From CAZPMO01 sp964587515 (GTDB lineage Bacteria > Pseudomonadota > Alphaproteobacteria > MPNO01), in assembly GCA_964587515.1 (NCBI GenBank), contig CAZPMO010000190.1, positions 1 through 9,212 of the forward strand: a stretch of DNA of 9,212 bases, written 5' to 3'. The stretch's first letter is position 1; every line of letters starts with the position of its first letter. Position numbers and translations under genes: made by a program. The notes beneath the pieces were generated by a model, which saw nothing but the letters and a program-made list of their open reading frames with translations, did not search any database and was not told the DNA's origin. Positions 1-6,678 of this stretch are shown here, piece by piece.

Positions 1-64
1 AGAGACACAGAGAAAAAGAAACAACATGTTTTTGTTGTTCCTCTGTGTCTCTGCGCCTCTGCGG
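1..64. repeat. Long palindromic intergenic repeat, copy 1 (cut by window edge)
   Basis: The left arm begins inside the window at AGAGACACAGAG (1-12). The right arm at 40-64 is its reverse complement and continues through CTGCGCCTCTGCGG. Near the centre AACAACA pairs with TGTTGTT around a short loop. The outer part of the left arm lies before base 1. A second copy in the same internal orientation is at 755-830, so this is a family rather than a single hairpin. There is no T-run after it, so it is not a standard terminator. Palindromes of this GCAGAGGCGCAGAG type are widespread in bacterial intergenic DNA; their origin here is not shown by the sequence. Confidence 0.85.
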
Positions 65-111
65 TGAATCTCCCTTTTTGGTTCTTCGCCGACCGAACGA
101 CCCGCGGACCT

Positions 112-126
112 TTAACGCATTCTTAA
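112..126. promoter_or_regulatory. CtrA-type box TTAA-N7-TTAA upstream of the SYLF lipoprotein gene
   Basis: TTAA at 112-115 and TTAA at 123-126 are separated by exactly seven bases (CGCATTC). This is the full-site spacing bound by the alphaproteobacterial response regulator CtrA. It lies 55 nt before the ATG at 181, in the only spacer that could hold that gene's promoter. In DNA this GC-rich, eight fixed A/T bases at the right spacing should be rare by chance. Binding and direction of regulation are inferred. Confidence 0.5.
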
Positions 127-180
127 GGCGAGGCTCCGCATCCTTCGCGGCGGTGAATTCATCGATCGAGGATTACGGAC

Positions 181-744
181 ATGATGAGATTGGCGACGGT
201 CGGGCTGCTGATTGTCGTTCTGGTGGGCGGCTGCATGGGGCCCAAGGGCGGCTCGGTGGCCGAGAAACGGCGCTCGGTTCAATCCATGCGCGCGCAGACG
301 CTCACCCAGCTCTATAAAGTCCATCCCTATTCGAAGACCCAGATCCGCAAGGCGGCCGGTTACGCGGTGTTCAGCAATTTCGGCGTCAACCTGCTGCTGC
401 TGTCGACGGCCAGCGGCTGGGGCGTGGTGCGCGACCGGGCCAGCGGCAAGAGCATTTACATGAAGATGTGCTCGGCCGGCATCGGGCCGGGCCTCGGGGT
501 CAAGGATTTCCGGGGCGTGTTCATCTTCACCTCGAAGCAGGCCTTGCGCCAGTTCATCAACCAGGGCTGGGACGCCAGCGCCCAGGCCGACGCCGTCGCG
601 AAATCGGCCGACAAGGGCGGCGCCTGGGCCGGCGCGGTCGACGTGGTGCCGGGCATCAAGCTCTACCAGCTCACCCAGAACGGCCTCGCTTTGCAGGCCA
701 CCATCCAGGGCACCAAGTTCTGGAAGGACGGCGACCTCAACTAG
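181..744 (+). CDS. SYLF/Ysc84-domain lipoprotein
   Basis: This 187-aa protein belongs to the lipid-binding SYLF (Ysc84) family. The N-terminus has a short charged start, a hydrophobic stretch (residues 7-16) and a lipobox VGGC with the lipidated cysteine at residue 18. Residue +2 is Met, so an outer-membrane destination is likely. The mature part has the family layout: a helical lead-in, an AAGYAVFSNFGVN-type segment near residue 60, a glycine-rich IGPGLGVKDF stretch near 100, and a C-terminal segment ending in TKFWKDGDLN. SYLF proteins bind phosphoinositides in eukaryotes; the bacterial role is unclear. ATG 181 is chosen because it gives a complete signal peptide and has GAGG at 168-171; ATG 184 is also possible. 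The gene stands alone between two palindromic repeats, with a CtrA-type box upstream. Confidence 0.85.
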   Translation: MMRLATVGLLIVVLVGGCMGPKGGSVAEKRRSVQSMRAQTLTQLYKVHPYSKTQIRKAAGYAVFSNFGVNLLLLSTASGWGVVRDRASGKSIYMKMCSAGIGPGLGVKDFRGVFIFTSKQALRQFINQGWDASAQADAVAKSADKGGAWAGAVDVVPGIKLYQLTQNGLALQATIQGTKFWKDGDLN

Positions 745-754
745 CGAGGGTTAA

Positions 755-830
755 CCGCAGAGGCGCAGAGACACAGAGGAATAAAAACAACATGTATTTG
801 TTGTTCCTCCGCGCCTCTGCGCCTCTGCGG
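755..830. repeat. Long palindromic intergenic repeat, copy 2
   Basis: The arms 755-781 and 804-830 are inverted and match at 24 of 27 positions by hand alignment. The inner AACAACA/TGTTGTT pair is offset by a small bulge in the left arm. The sequence belongs to the same family as 1-64. It begins 10 nt after the stop codon of the SYLF gene and ends 35 nt before the dioxygenase gene. A transcript would form a long hairpin, but no T-run follows, so mRNA stabilisation or transcription interference is more plausible than intrinsic termination. Confidence 0.9.
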
Positions 831-865
831 TGAAACTTCCTTTCTCCCCCTAAAGCGTTTGATCT

Positions 866-1825
866 ATGATCGGGCGCATGGGCGAGGACATCACCATACG
901 GCGGATCGGGGTCGGGCTCGGGGCCGAGATCGGCGGGATCGATCTGCGCCGGAAGCTCGACGATGGGTCGTTCGACGCGCTCGGCGCGGCGCTGGCCGAG
1001 CACGAGCTGCTGGTGTTCCGCGACCAGGACATCACCTCCGACCAATTGATATCGTTCGGCGAACGCTTCGGGGAACTGACCGTCCATCCCTTCGCGCCGC
1101 GCGACGCCGACACCACCGCCCTGATCAAGTTCACCAACGACGCCGACAACCCGCCGTGGGGCACCGATGTCTGGCATTCGGACGAGACCTTCCGCGCGGC
1201 GCCGCCCATGGCCACCATGCTGTGCGCCAAGGAGGTGCCCGAGATCGGCGGCGACACGGTGTTCGCCTCCATGACCGCGGCCCATGACGGGCTCTCCGAC
1301 CGGCTGCAGCAGTTCATTTCCGGGCTTGAGGCGGTGCACGACTTCAAGCCGTTCCGCGCCTTGTTCGGGGAGTCCGAGAACGACCGCGCGACCCTGCAGG
1401 ACTTCGAGCGGCAGTACCCGCCCGCCGTCCATCCCGTGGTCCGCGTTCATCCGGTGACCGGGCGCAAGGTGCTGTTCGTGAACCCGCAATTCACCATCCG
1501 CGTCAAGGACATGGACGAGGCCGAGAGCCGTTCGCTGCTGGACACCTTGTTCGCCCAGGCGTTGGTCCCCGAGGTGCAATACCGCCACCATTGGCGTCCC
1601 CACACCATCGCCTTCTGGGACAACCGCTCGACCCAGCATTACGCGGTGCACGATTACTACCCAAATCGCCGCTTCATGGAGCGGGTCACCATCGCCGGGG
1701 TCGCCCCGGTGGGGGTCGCGGCCGCCGATCCCGCCACCGTGCGCCGCGCCAAGGGCGCCATGTACGAAGCGCGGCGCGGCGACGCCGCCCAGGGCGGCCA
1801 CCGCCCGCACCTCGCACGGGATTAG
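866..1825 (+). CDS. TauD/TfdA-family Fe(II)/2-oxoglutarate-dependent dioxygenase
   Basis: This 319-aa enzyme is of normal length for the family that hydroxylates taurine, 2,4-D and related acids using O2 and 2-oxoglutarate. The iron triad is visible as H104 and D106 (in WHSDETF) and H258 (in WDNRSTQHY). The 2-oxoglutarate ligands are T131 (GGDT) and R269, with R273 at the place of the TauD sulfonate-binding Arg270. H74 sits where TauD has His70. However, the positions of TauD Tyr73 and Asn95 appear to be Ala77 and Thr100, so taurine is not a safe substrate call and no symbol is given. The start is uncertain: ATG 866 and ATG 878 are both in frame and neither has a clear Shine-Dalgarno. The TIGR02444-family gene follows after 5 nt, suggesting a two-gene transcript. 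No sulfonate transporter is nearby. Confidence 0.9.
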   Translation: MIGRMGEDITIRRIGVGLGAEIGGIDLRRKLDDGSFDALGAALAEHELLVFRDQDITSDQLISFGERFGELTVHPFAPRDADTTALIKFTNDADNPPWGTDVWHSDETFRAAPPMATMLCAKEVPEIGGDTVFASMTAAHDGLSDRLQQFISGLEAVHDFKPFRALFGESENDRATLQDFERQYPPAVHPVVRVHPVTGRKVLFVNPQFTIRVKDMDEAESRSLLDTLFAQALVPEVQYRHHWRPHTIAFWDNRSTQHYAVHDYYPNRRFMERVTIAGVAPVGVAAADPATVRRAKGAMYEARRGDAAQGGHRPHLARD

Positions 1826-1830
1826 GGGAC

Positions 1831-2400
1831 ATGGCCGCTGCCTTTCCCGACCATCCGTTCTGGGACTTCTCGCTGGCGGTGTATGGCGCGCCGGGGGTGC
1901 CGGCGGCCTGCCTGGATTTGCAGGACGCCCACCAGCTCGACGTGAATATCCTGCTCTACTGCCTCTATCTCGGCGGATCGGGGCGCGCCGCGTTGAGCGA
2001 GGACGAAATGGCGACGGTGACGGGCGCGGTGGCCGCGTGGCATGCGGACGTGGTGCGGGGGTTGCGCGCCGTGCGCCAGCTTCTCAAGGGCGGCCTGCCG
2101 CCGGCGCCCGAGACCCTGTCGGAGCCGCTGCGCGCCGAGGTGCAGCGCCTCGAGATCGACTTCGAACACGTGGAGCAGCTCATGCTGGCCGCGAGTCTTT
2201 CCGACTCTTCTGAGAAGCTTGACGAGCCCGAAGCCCGCATCCGCGCGGCGCTGGCCAATGTGGGGCGCTATTTCGAGGCCATCGCGGCGCGCCAGACCGC
2301 CGCCGACCGCCGCGCCCTGGCGGTCCTGATCCGCGCCGCCTTCGAAGCCGACGACCCCGACCTGGTCACCAAGATCTGCGGCGGCCTGACGGCGGCCTGA
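1831..2400 (+). CDS. TIGR02444 family protein, function unknown
   Basis: The 189-aa protein starts at ATG 1831, with GGGGA just upstream overlapping the stop of the dioxygenase gene, which points to translational coupling. The N-terminal third carries the family signature as I recall it: FWDFSLAVYG at residues 10-19, then a P-G-V-P-A-ACLDLQD stretch, then a D-V-N-ILLYCLYLG segment near residue 40. The rest is predicted alpha-helical and rich in Ala, Leu and Glu. There is no signal peptide or membrane segment, so it is probably cytoplasmic. The family has no established biochemical role; the pairing with the dioxygenase is the only contextual clue and may be local to this lineage. Confidence 0.8.
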   Translation: MAAAFPDHPFWDFSLAVYGAPGVPAACLDLQDAHQLDVNILLYCLYLGGSGRAALSEDEMATVTGAVAAWHADVVRGLRAVRQLLKGGLPPAPETLSEPLRAEVQRLEIDFEHVEQLMLAASLSDSSEKLDEPEARIRAALANVGRYFEAIAARQTAADRRALAVLIRAAFEADDPDLVTKICGGLTAA

Positions 2401-2420
2401 GAGGCCCTATACTCCCGGCC

Positions 2421-2461
2421 TTACTGGCCGACTGTTATCTGCGCGGCTTTTACTGGCCGAC
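2421..2461. repeat. 12-bp direct repeat at the 3' end of the lipoprotein gene
   Basis: TTACTGGCCGAC occurs at 2421-2432 and again at 2450-2461. The second copy encodes the last codons and stop of the minus-strand lipoprotein gene. Read on the minus strand, the first copy would encode the same ending (a Val-Gly-Gln stop or its frame variant). It looks like a small duplication with a 29-bp period. The first copy also forms a 5-bp CGGCC/GGCCG hairpin (2417-2431) without a T-run. Confidence 0.7.
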
Positions 2462-2902
2462 GGTACTGTTTTCCTGTTCGGCCTGTTTCTGTTTGGCCAG
2501 CGCCCTGGCGAACGCGGCCTTGTCGTCCTGGATGTTGCGCGAGAGCGCCGTGCAGTCCTTGCTGATGGAGACCTCTTCGACCGCCTTGATCTCGCCTTTC
2601 AGGCGCGCCACCTCTTCCCTCTTGTCGTCGGTGTCGATGAAAAACAGCGCCGGCCAGAACAGGATCAGCCCGACCCCCATGGCCGCGGCGTCGTTATCGG
2701 CGATATCGTTCTGCTGCTTGTTGGTGATCGAGGCTTCCTGGGAAAGCCGCGCATATTCCTGCGTCATCTGCGAGCAGTTGAAGCTGTTGTACTTCATCGG
2801 AGAAACATAGCTTGCCTCGATCTTGTCGCTGGAACTCGCGCAAGCCGCGATCGTCAACGCGATGCCGCTCAAAAGCGCCATACGATTCAACCGGTACATC
2901 AT
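2450..2902 (-). CDS. Small lipoprotein with internal hydrophobic segment
   Basis: The 150-aa protein has a type II signal peptide: basic residues R4 and R7, a hydrophobic core at 8-19, and lipobox IAAC with Cys21. The mature N-terminus (ASSSDKIEASYVSPMKY) is followed by a coiled-coil-like region, a glycine-hydrophobic stretch GVGLILFWPALFFID (76-90) that could insert into a membrane, a charged helix (92-112) and a Lys/Gln-rich tail. Cys43 and Cys117 may form a disulfide. Similar lipoproteins are common in proteobacteria, sometimes under misleading transporter names; I do not know a proven function. Of the two adjacent ATGs (2902, 2899), the first lies 4 nt from AGAGGGGG. Base composition is noticeably less GC-rich than its neighbours. 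A sigma70-like promoter is visible upstream. Confidence 0.8.
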   Translation of the reverse strand: MMYRLNRMALLSGIALTIAACASSSDKIEASYVSPMKYNSFNCSQMTQEYARLSQEASITNKQQNDIADNDAAAMGVGLILFWPALFFIDTDDKREEVARLKGEIKAVEEVSISKDCTALSRNIQDDKAAFARALAKQKQAEQENSTVGQ

Positions 2903-2966
2903 CGAATCCCCCTCTAAATATCCGGGTGTTCATGCGCCCGTGTTAGATGCTTCGTACATGTAAAAT

Positions 2967-2994
2967 GCTATAGGAAGCCGGTCCGAGCGGTCAA
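2967..2994 (-). promoter_or_regulatory. Sigma70-like promoter of the lipoprotein gene
   Basis: On the minus strand, TTGACC (2994-2989) and TATAGC (2972-2967) are separated by 16 bp. Transcription would start about 60 nt before the ATG. The -35 box is one arm of an inverted repeat GTCAA-N7-TTGAC (2990-3006); the other arm could serve as a -35 for the divergent prpE gene, although the matching -10 (CATTTC at 3025-3030) is weak. Confidence 0.5.
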
Positions 2995-3102
2995 TCACCG
3001 GTTGACGGTCGGGCCTGCACCTTCCATTTCGTCCCCCCTCTTTGCAAGGCCGTGGAATTCGCCCACAATCGCGGGCTGGGGAAGCCGATCGGGGAGGGGG
3101 GC

Positions 3103-5010
3103 ATGACCGACAGCGTCTATCACGAGGTATTCGCGCGCGCGGCGGCCGATCCGCTGGCGTTCTGGGCCGAGGCGGCGGCGGATATCGACTGGACGGCGCC
3201 GTGGAGCACGGTGCTCGATGACAGCGCCGCGCCGTTCTATCGCTGGTTCGCGGGCGGCGAGCTGAACACGTGCCACAACGCGCTCGACCGGCATGTGGCC
3301 GCCGGGCGCGGCGGCCAGGCGGCGCTGATCTACGACAGCCCGGTGACCGGCACGGTGCGCATCTATTCCTATACCGAGCTGCGCGACGCGGTGGTGCTGT
3401 TCGCCGGCGCGCTGGCGGCGCGCGGCGTGGTGAAGGGCGACCGGGTGGTGATCTACATGCCCATGGTGCCCGAGGCCGCCATCGCCATGCTGGCGTGCGC
3501 GCGGCTCGGCGCGGTTCATTCGGTGGTGTTCGGCGGCTTCGCGGCGCCCGAGCTCGCGGTGCGCATCGACGATTGCCGGCCCAAGGCGATCGTCGCCGGC
3601 GCGTGCGGCATCGAGCCCGGCCGCGTCGTCGCCTACAAGCCGCTGCTCGACGCCGCCATCGATCTGGCGACCCACAAGCCGGAATTCAGCGTCATCCTGC
3701 AGCGCGACGTGGACGGTGGCGCGGCGGCGCTGATCCCCGGCCGCGACGTGGATTGGGAAGACGCGGTGGCCGACGCCAGCCCGCACGACTGCGTGCCCGT
3801 CCAGGCCACCGATCCGCTCTACATCCTCTATACCTCCGGCACCACCGGCAAGCCCAAGGGCGTGGTGCGCGACAATGGCGGCCACGCGGTGGCGCTGCGC
3901 TGGTCCATGCCCAACATCTACGACACCCACGCCGGCGACGTGTACTGGGCGGCGTCGGACGTGGGCTGGGTGGTGGGCCATTCCTATATCGTCTATGCGC
4001 CGCTGCTCAACGGCTCGACCACGGTGCTCTATGAGGGCAAGCCGGTCGGCACGCCCGACGCCGGCGCGTTCTGGCGGGTGATCGCCGATCACAAGGTAAA
4101 ATGCATGTTCACCGCGCCGACCGCCTTCCGCGCCATAAAAAAAGAAGACCCCGACGGCGTACTGCTCCGCCAATACGATTTGACGCAATTCGAGGCCCTG
4201 TTCCTGGCCGGCGAGCGCGCCGATCCCGACACCATCCAGTGGGCCGAACGCTTGCTGGGCGTGCCGGTGCTCGATCACTGGTGGCAGACCGAAACCGGCT
4301 GGTCGATCGCCGCCAACTGCCTCGGCCTCGGCGCGCTGCCGGTGAAATACGGCTCGCCGACCGCGCCGGTGCCGGGCTGGGATCTGCGCGTGCTCGACGA
4401 GACCGGGTCCGAGGTCGAGGCGGGCGCCATCGGGGCGCTGGCGGTGAAGCTGCCCATGCCGCCCGGCTGCCTGCCGACGCTGTGGGAAGCCGACGACCGC
4501 TACCGCGCGGCCTATCTCGAGGAGTTCCCGGGCTATTACAAGACCGCCGACGCGGGCTTCATCGACGAGGACGGCTATGTGTTCGTGATGTCGCGCACCG
4601 ACGACATCATCAACGTCGCCGGCCACCGGCTGTCGACCGGCGCCATGGAGGAGGTGCTGTCGAACCACGCCGACGTCGCCGAATGCGCGGTGATCGGCGT
4701 CGCCGACGCGCTCAAGGGCCAGGTGCCGCTGGGCTTCCTGGTGCTGAAGGCGGGCGTGGCGCGCGAGGCCGCCGACATCGTCGGCGAGGTGGTCGACATG
4801 GTGCGCGGCGATATCGGCCCGGTGGCGGCGTTCAAGACGGCGACGGTGGTCGAGCGTCTGCCCAAGACCCGGTCCGGCAAGATCCTGCGCGGCACCATGC
4901 GCGCCATCGCCGACGGCGAGACCTGGAAAATGCCCGCCACCATCGACGACCCCGTCATCCTCGACGAAATTACCGATGCCCTGAAAGACATCGGCTACGC
5001 GGCGGATTAG
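3103..5010 (+). CDS. prpE: Propionyl-CoA synthetase (propionate--CoA ligase)
   Basis: The 635-aa enzyme is of the acetyl-CoA synthetase type in the ANL superfamily and activates propionate with ATP and CoA via propionyl-AMP. Visible motifs are the P-loop-like YTSGTTGKPKG (243-253) followed by the PrpE-typical VVRDNGGHAVAL, the WWQTETGW motif (393-400), YYKTAD (478-483) and the hinge region RTDD (498-501). The catalytic lysine is K593 in KTRSGKILRG, matching the acylation-controlled Lys592 of Salmonella PrpE. The MPPGCLPTLW stretch also favours PrpE over Acs. The start is ATG 3103, preceded by GGGGAGGGGGG at 3091-3101; an in-frame GTG at 3052 would add 17 residues with no ribosome-binding site. 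No prpB/C/D neighbours are present. It is monocistronic as seen, with a perfect 33-bp inverted repeat starting 16 nt after the stop. Lysine acylation control is possible but not shown. Confidence 0.92.
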   Translation: MTDSVYHEVFARAAADPLAFWAEAAADIDWTAPWSTVLDDSAAPFYRWFAGGELNTCHNALDRHVAAGRGGQAALIYDSPVTGTVRIYSYTELRDAVVLFAGALAARGVVKGDRVVIYMPMVPEAAIAMLACARLGAVHSVVFGGFAAPELAVRIDDCRPKAIVAGACGIEPGRVVAYKPLLDAAIDLATHKPEFSVILQRDVDGGAAALIPGRDVDWEDAVADASPHDCVPVQATDPLYILYTSGTTGKPKGVVRDNGGHAVALRWSMPNIYDTHAGDVYWAASDVGWVVGHSYIVYAPLLNGSTTVLYEGKPVGTPDAGAFWRVIADHKVKCMFTAPTAFRAIKKEDPDGVLLRQYDLTQFEALFLAGERADPDTIQWAERLLGVPVLDHWWQTETGWSIAANCLGLGALPVKYGSPTAPVPGWDLRVLDETGSEVEAGAIGALAVKLPMPPGCLPTLWEADDRYRAAYLEEFPGYYKTADAGFIDEDGYVFVMSRTDDIINVAGHRLSTGAMEEVLSNHADVAECAVIGVADALKGQVPLGFLVLKAGVAREAADIVGEVVDMVRGDIGPVAAFKTATVVERLPKTRSGKILRGTMRAIADGETWKMPATIDDPVILDEITDALKDIGYAAD

Positions 5011-5015
5011 CCTTT

Positions 5016-5106
5016 CTAATTCGGTGCTAATTCGGTGACACCATACTAATTAGAATAACGACTGAAAACTGCGGTTATTCTAATTAGTATGGTGTCACCG
5101 AATTAG
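5016..5106. repeat. Perfect 33-bp inverted repeat (family A, locus a)
   Basis: The arms 5027-5059 and 5074-5106 are exact reverse complements across all 33 bases, around a 14-nt loop (5060-5073). Each arm contains the family core that starts CTAATTCGGTGACACC and is itself bounded by CTAATT and AATTAG. The first 11 bases of the arm are duplicated in tandem at 5016-5026. The core recurs at 6652-6678 and twice in 6931-7014. The element sits directly between the prpE stop and the monooxygenase ribosome-binding site. There is no T-run on either strand, so it is not a standard terminator, but its RNA would be a long duplex that RNase III could cut. Its form fits a REPIN or MITE-like unit; no matching transposase is in the window. 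Confidence 0.95.
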
Positions 5107-5129
5107 AAATTTCAAACGGGGCCGATGCC

Positions 5130-6328
5130 ATGGCGACATTGCCGACCAACGCGGCCGCGACAAAATCCGAGATCGGCGAGGCGCTGACCGCCGCCGCGCG
5201 TGACATGGTCCCGCAATTGCGCGCGCGGGCGCGGCAGGCGGAAACCGACCGGCGCATGCCCGAGGAAACCCATCGCGCCTTCGCCGACGCAGGTTTCTAC
5301 CGGATTTTCCGGCCGGCGCGTTTCGGCGGGCTCGAGCTGGACTACCCCGTCATCGTCGACATCGCCGCCGAGTTGGGCCGGGGGTGCGGCTCCAGCGCCT
5401 GGGTGTTCACCAATCTCGCCCAGCCCGGCATCATCAACGGCATGAAGGACCCCCGCGCACAGGAAGAGCTGTGGGCCGACGATCCCGACACGCTGTGTGC
5501 GACCGCCCATCCGGGCCCGGACTCCAGCGTCTCCAAGGTCGATGGCGGCATCGTCGTCGACGGCGTCTGGCATTCCGCCAGCGGCGTTGATTTCGCGGAC
5601 TGGATGAATCTGCAGATTTTCCTGCGTCCCGAAGACGGCCCGACCGAGCATCTGTTCGCCATGCTGCCGAAATCCGACACAAGGGTGATCGACGACTGGT
5701 TCGTCACCGGCATGTCGGCGACCGGCAGCCGGTCGGTGCAGATGGAAGAAGTCTTTGTTCCCGATTACCGCTGCATCGGCTCAATGCAGATGCGCGGCGG
5801 GCCGACGCCGGGCAGCGCCGTCAATCCCGGCACCATCTACCGGCTTCCCTTCTGGGGCGTCGCCGGGCGCCAGTTCTCGGCGCCGGCGATCGGCATCGCC
5901 CGGGGCGCGCTCGAGCTTACCGAGACCGACCTCGAGACCCGCACCGGCGCCGGCGGCGCGGCGCTGTCGGAAGAACCCGTCATTCATCTGCGCCTGTCCG
6001 AATCGGATGCGGAAATCGAGGCCGCGCACACGCTGGCGCTGGCCGATTGCGTGACCGCCATGCGGATGACCGAGGCCGCGACGCTGCCCGACCAGCTGCA
6101 ACGGGTTCGCTGGAAACGAAACAATTCATACGTCGCCGAGTTGTGCGTGCGCGCGGTCGACCGGCTTTACGATCTCGCGGGCATGCGCGGCATGTCGCCG
6201 GAAAGCCACGTCCAGCGCGCCTGGCATGACGTGCACGCGGTCGCCAGGTCAGCGTGGCGTGGAACGCGCAAGCCCCCAATTACGGCCGCGCCCGTTTCGG
6301 CCTGCCCATCCGCGACCCGCGAATTTGA
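5130..6328 (+). pseudogene. Group D flavin-dependent monooxygenase (HsaA/HpaH-like), frameshifted near the C-terminus
   Basis: The product has the acyl-CoA dehydrogenase fold of FMN/FAD-reduced hydroxylases such as HsaA. Features are an N-terminal helical domain with AGFYRIFRPARFGG (54-67), a GSSAWVF segment (87-93), a middle beta domain with GVWHSASG (145-152) and DDWFVTGMSATGS (188-200), and a C-terminal helical domain ending near DVHAVA (about residue 371). After that the frame breaks. From about base 6245 the next frame reads VSVAWNAQAPNYGRARFGLP and stops at TGA 6326-6328, exactly the family's usual ending, while the original frame runs on as unrelated sequence to 6410. The data fit loss of 1 nt (or 4 nt) near 6243-6246. 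The restored protein would be about 399 aa. The start ATG 5130 has CGGGG at 5117-5121. No partner flavin reductase is nearby. It could be a true pseudogene, a strain mutation or a sequencing error. Confidence 0.8.
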
Positions 6329-6345
6329 ACGCCCGCGCGAGCGCG

Positions 6346-6651
6346 TTAGTCTGGCAGGCCGGCGTTGCGCAGCGCGTCGATCACGCGGTCCGTATCGTCC
6401 GGGTTTCTGAAAATGGACTGCGACCGGTAACCCGCCAATGAGAAGGCGGGAAAACGGTCGCGCAGGGCTTGCGCCGAACCCTTCGCGTCGTCCATATGTC
6501 CGGCCGCGCTAAGGGAAGCCGTATGAAAAGCCATCGCCGGCGCCACGACGGGGCCGCCCCGCGCCACGTTCCTTTTCAGCGCGTCGATCGCTTCTTCGTA
6601 ACGTCCGCCACAGAAACAGGCTATCCGGGCATGATTTGAACTCCTTCGAGT
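6346..6651 (-). pseudogene. C-terminal remnant of a TPR-repeat protein, possibly adenylate cyclase type
   Basis: An open frame of 101 codons ends at TAA 6348-6346 and begins immediately inside the edge of the repeat at 6652; the next upstream codon is a TAG made by the repeat itself. It has no plausible start with a ribosome-binding site. The translation holds a TPR-like helix pair (HARIACFCGGRYEEAIDALKRN, then MAFHTASLSAAGHMDDAKGSAQALRDRFP) and a tail SLAGYRSQSIFRNPDDTDRVIDALRNAGLPD. That tail resembles the C-terminus of alphaproteobacterial cyclase- or winged-helix-coupled TPR proteins. All N-terminal domains are missing. The frame converges on the monooxygenase with 17 nt between the stops. 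The family is recognised with moderate confidence; the truncation at the repeat edge is seen directly. Confidence 0.65.
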
Positions 6652-6678
6652 CTAATTCGGTGACACCATACTAATTAG
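6652..6678. repeat. Family A repeat, single arm (locus b)
   Basis: This 27-bp copy of the core, CTAATT at 6652-6657 through AATTAG at 6673-6678, is identical over its length to the left arm at 5027-5053. It has no adjacent inverted partner. It ends the TPR remnant on one side, and on the other supplies the TAA stop (6677-6675) of the Imm32-like gene. It is direct relative to the left arm at 6931 and inverted relative to the right arm ending at 7014. Confidence 0.95.

Noticed and set aside
45..317. 90-aa open frame starting in the first palindrome
   Set aside because: It overlaps the SYLF gene in another frame, begins inside a repeat and has no coding features.
737..1810. Long minus-strand open frame (357 aa) opposite the dioxygenase gene
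   Set aside because: It is the antisense shadow of a gene with clear active-site motifs. Its product is His/Gly/Arg-rich low-complexity sequence, and its 5' or 3' ends run into the palindromic repeat.
2995..4668. 557-aa minus-strand open frame opposite prpE
   Set aside because: It has the typical high-GC antisense composition (Arg, His, Ala, Gly) and no family features, while prpE on the plus strand has full catalytic motifs.
5027..5106. Intrinsic terminator of prpE
   Set aside because: The hairpin is far longer than usual and no T-run follows on either strand; the same sequence recurs at two other sites as a repeat family.
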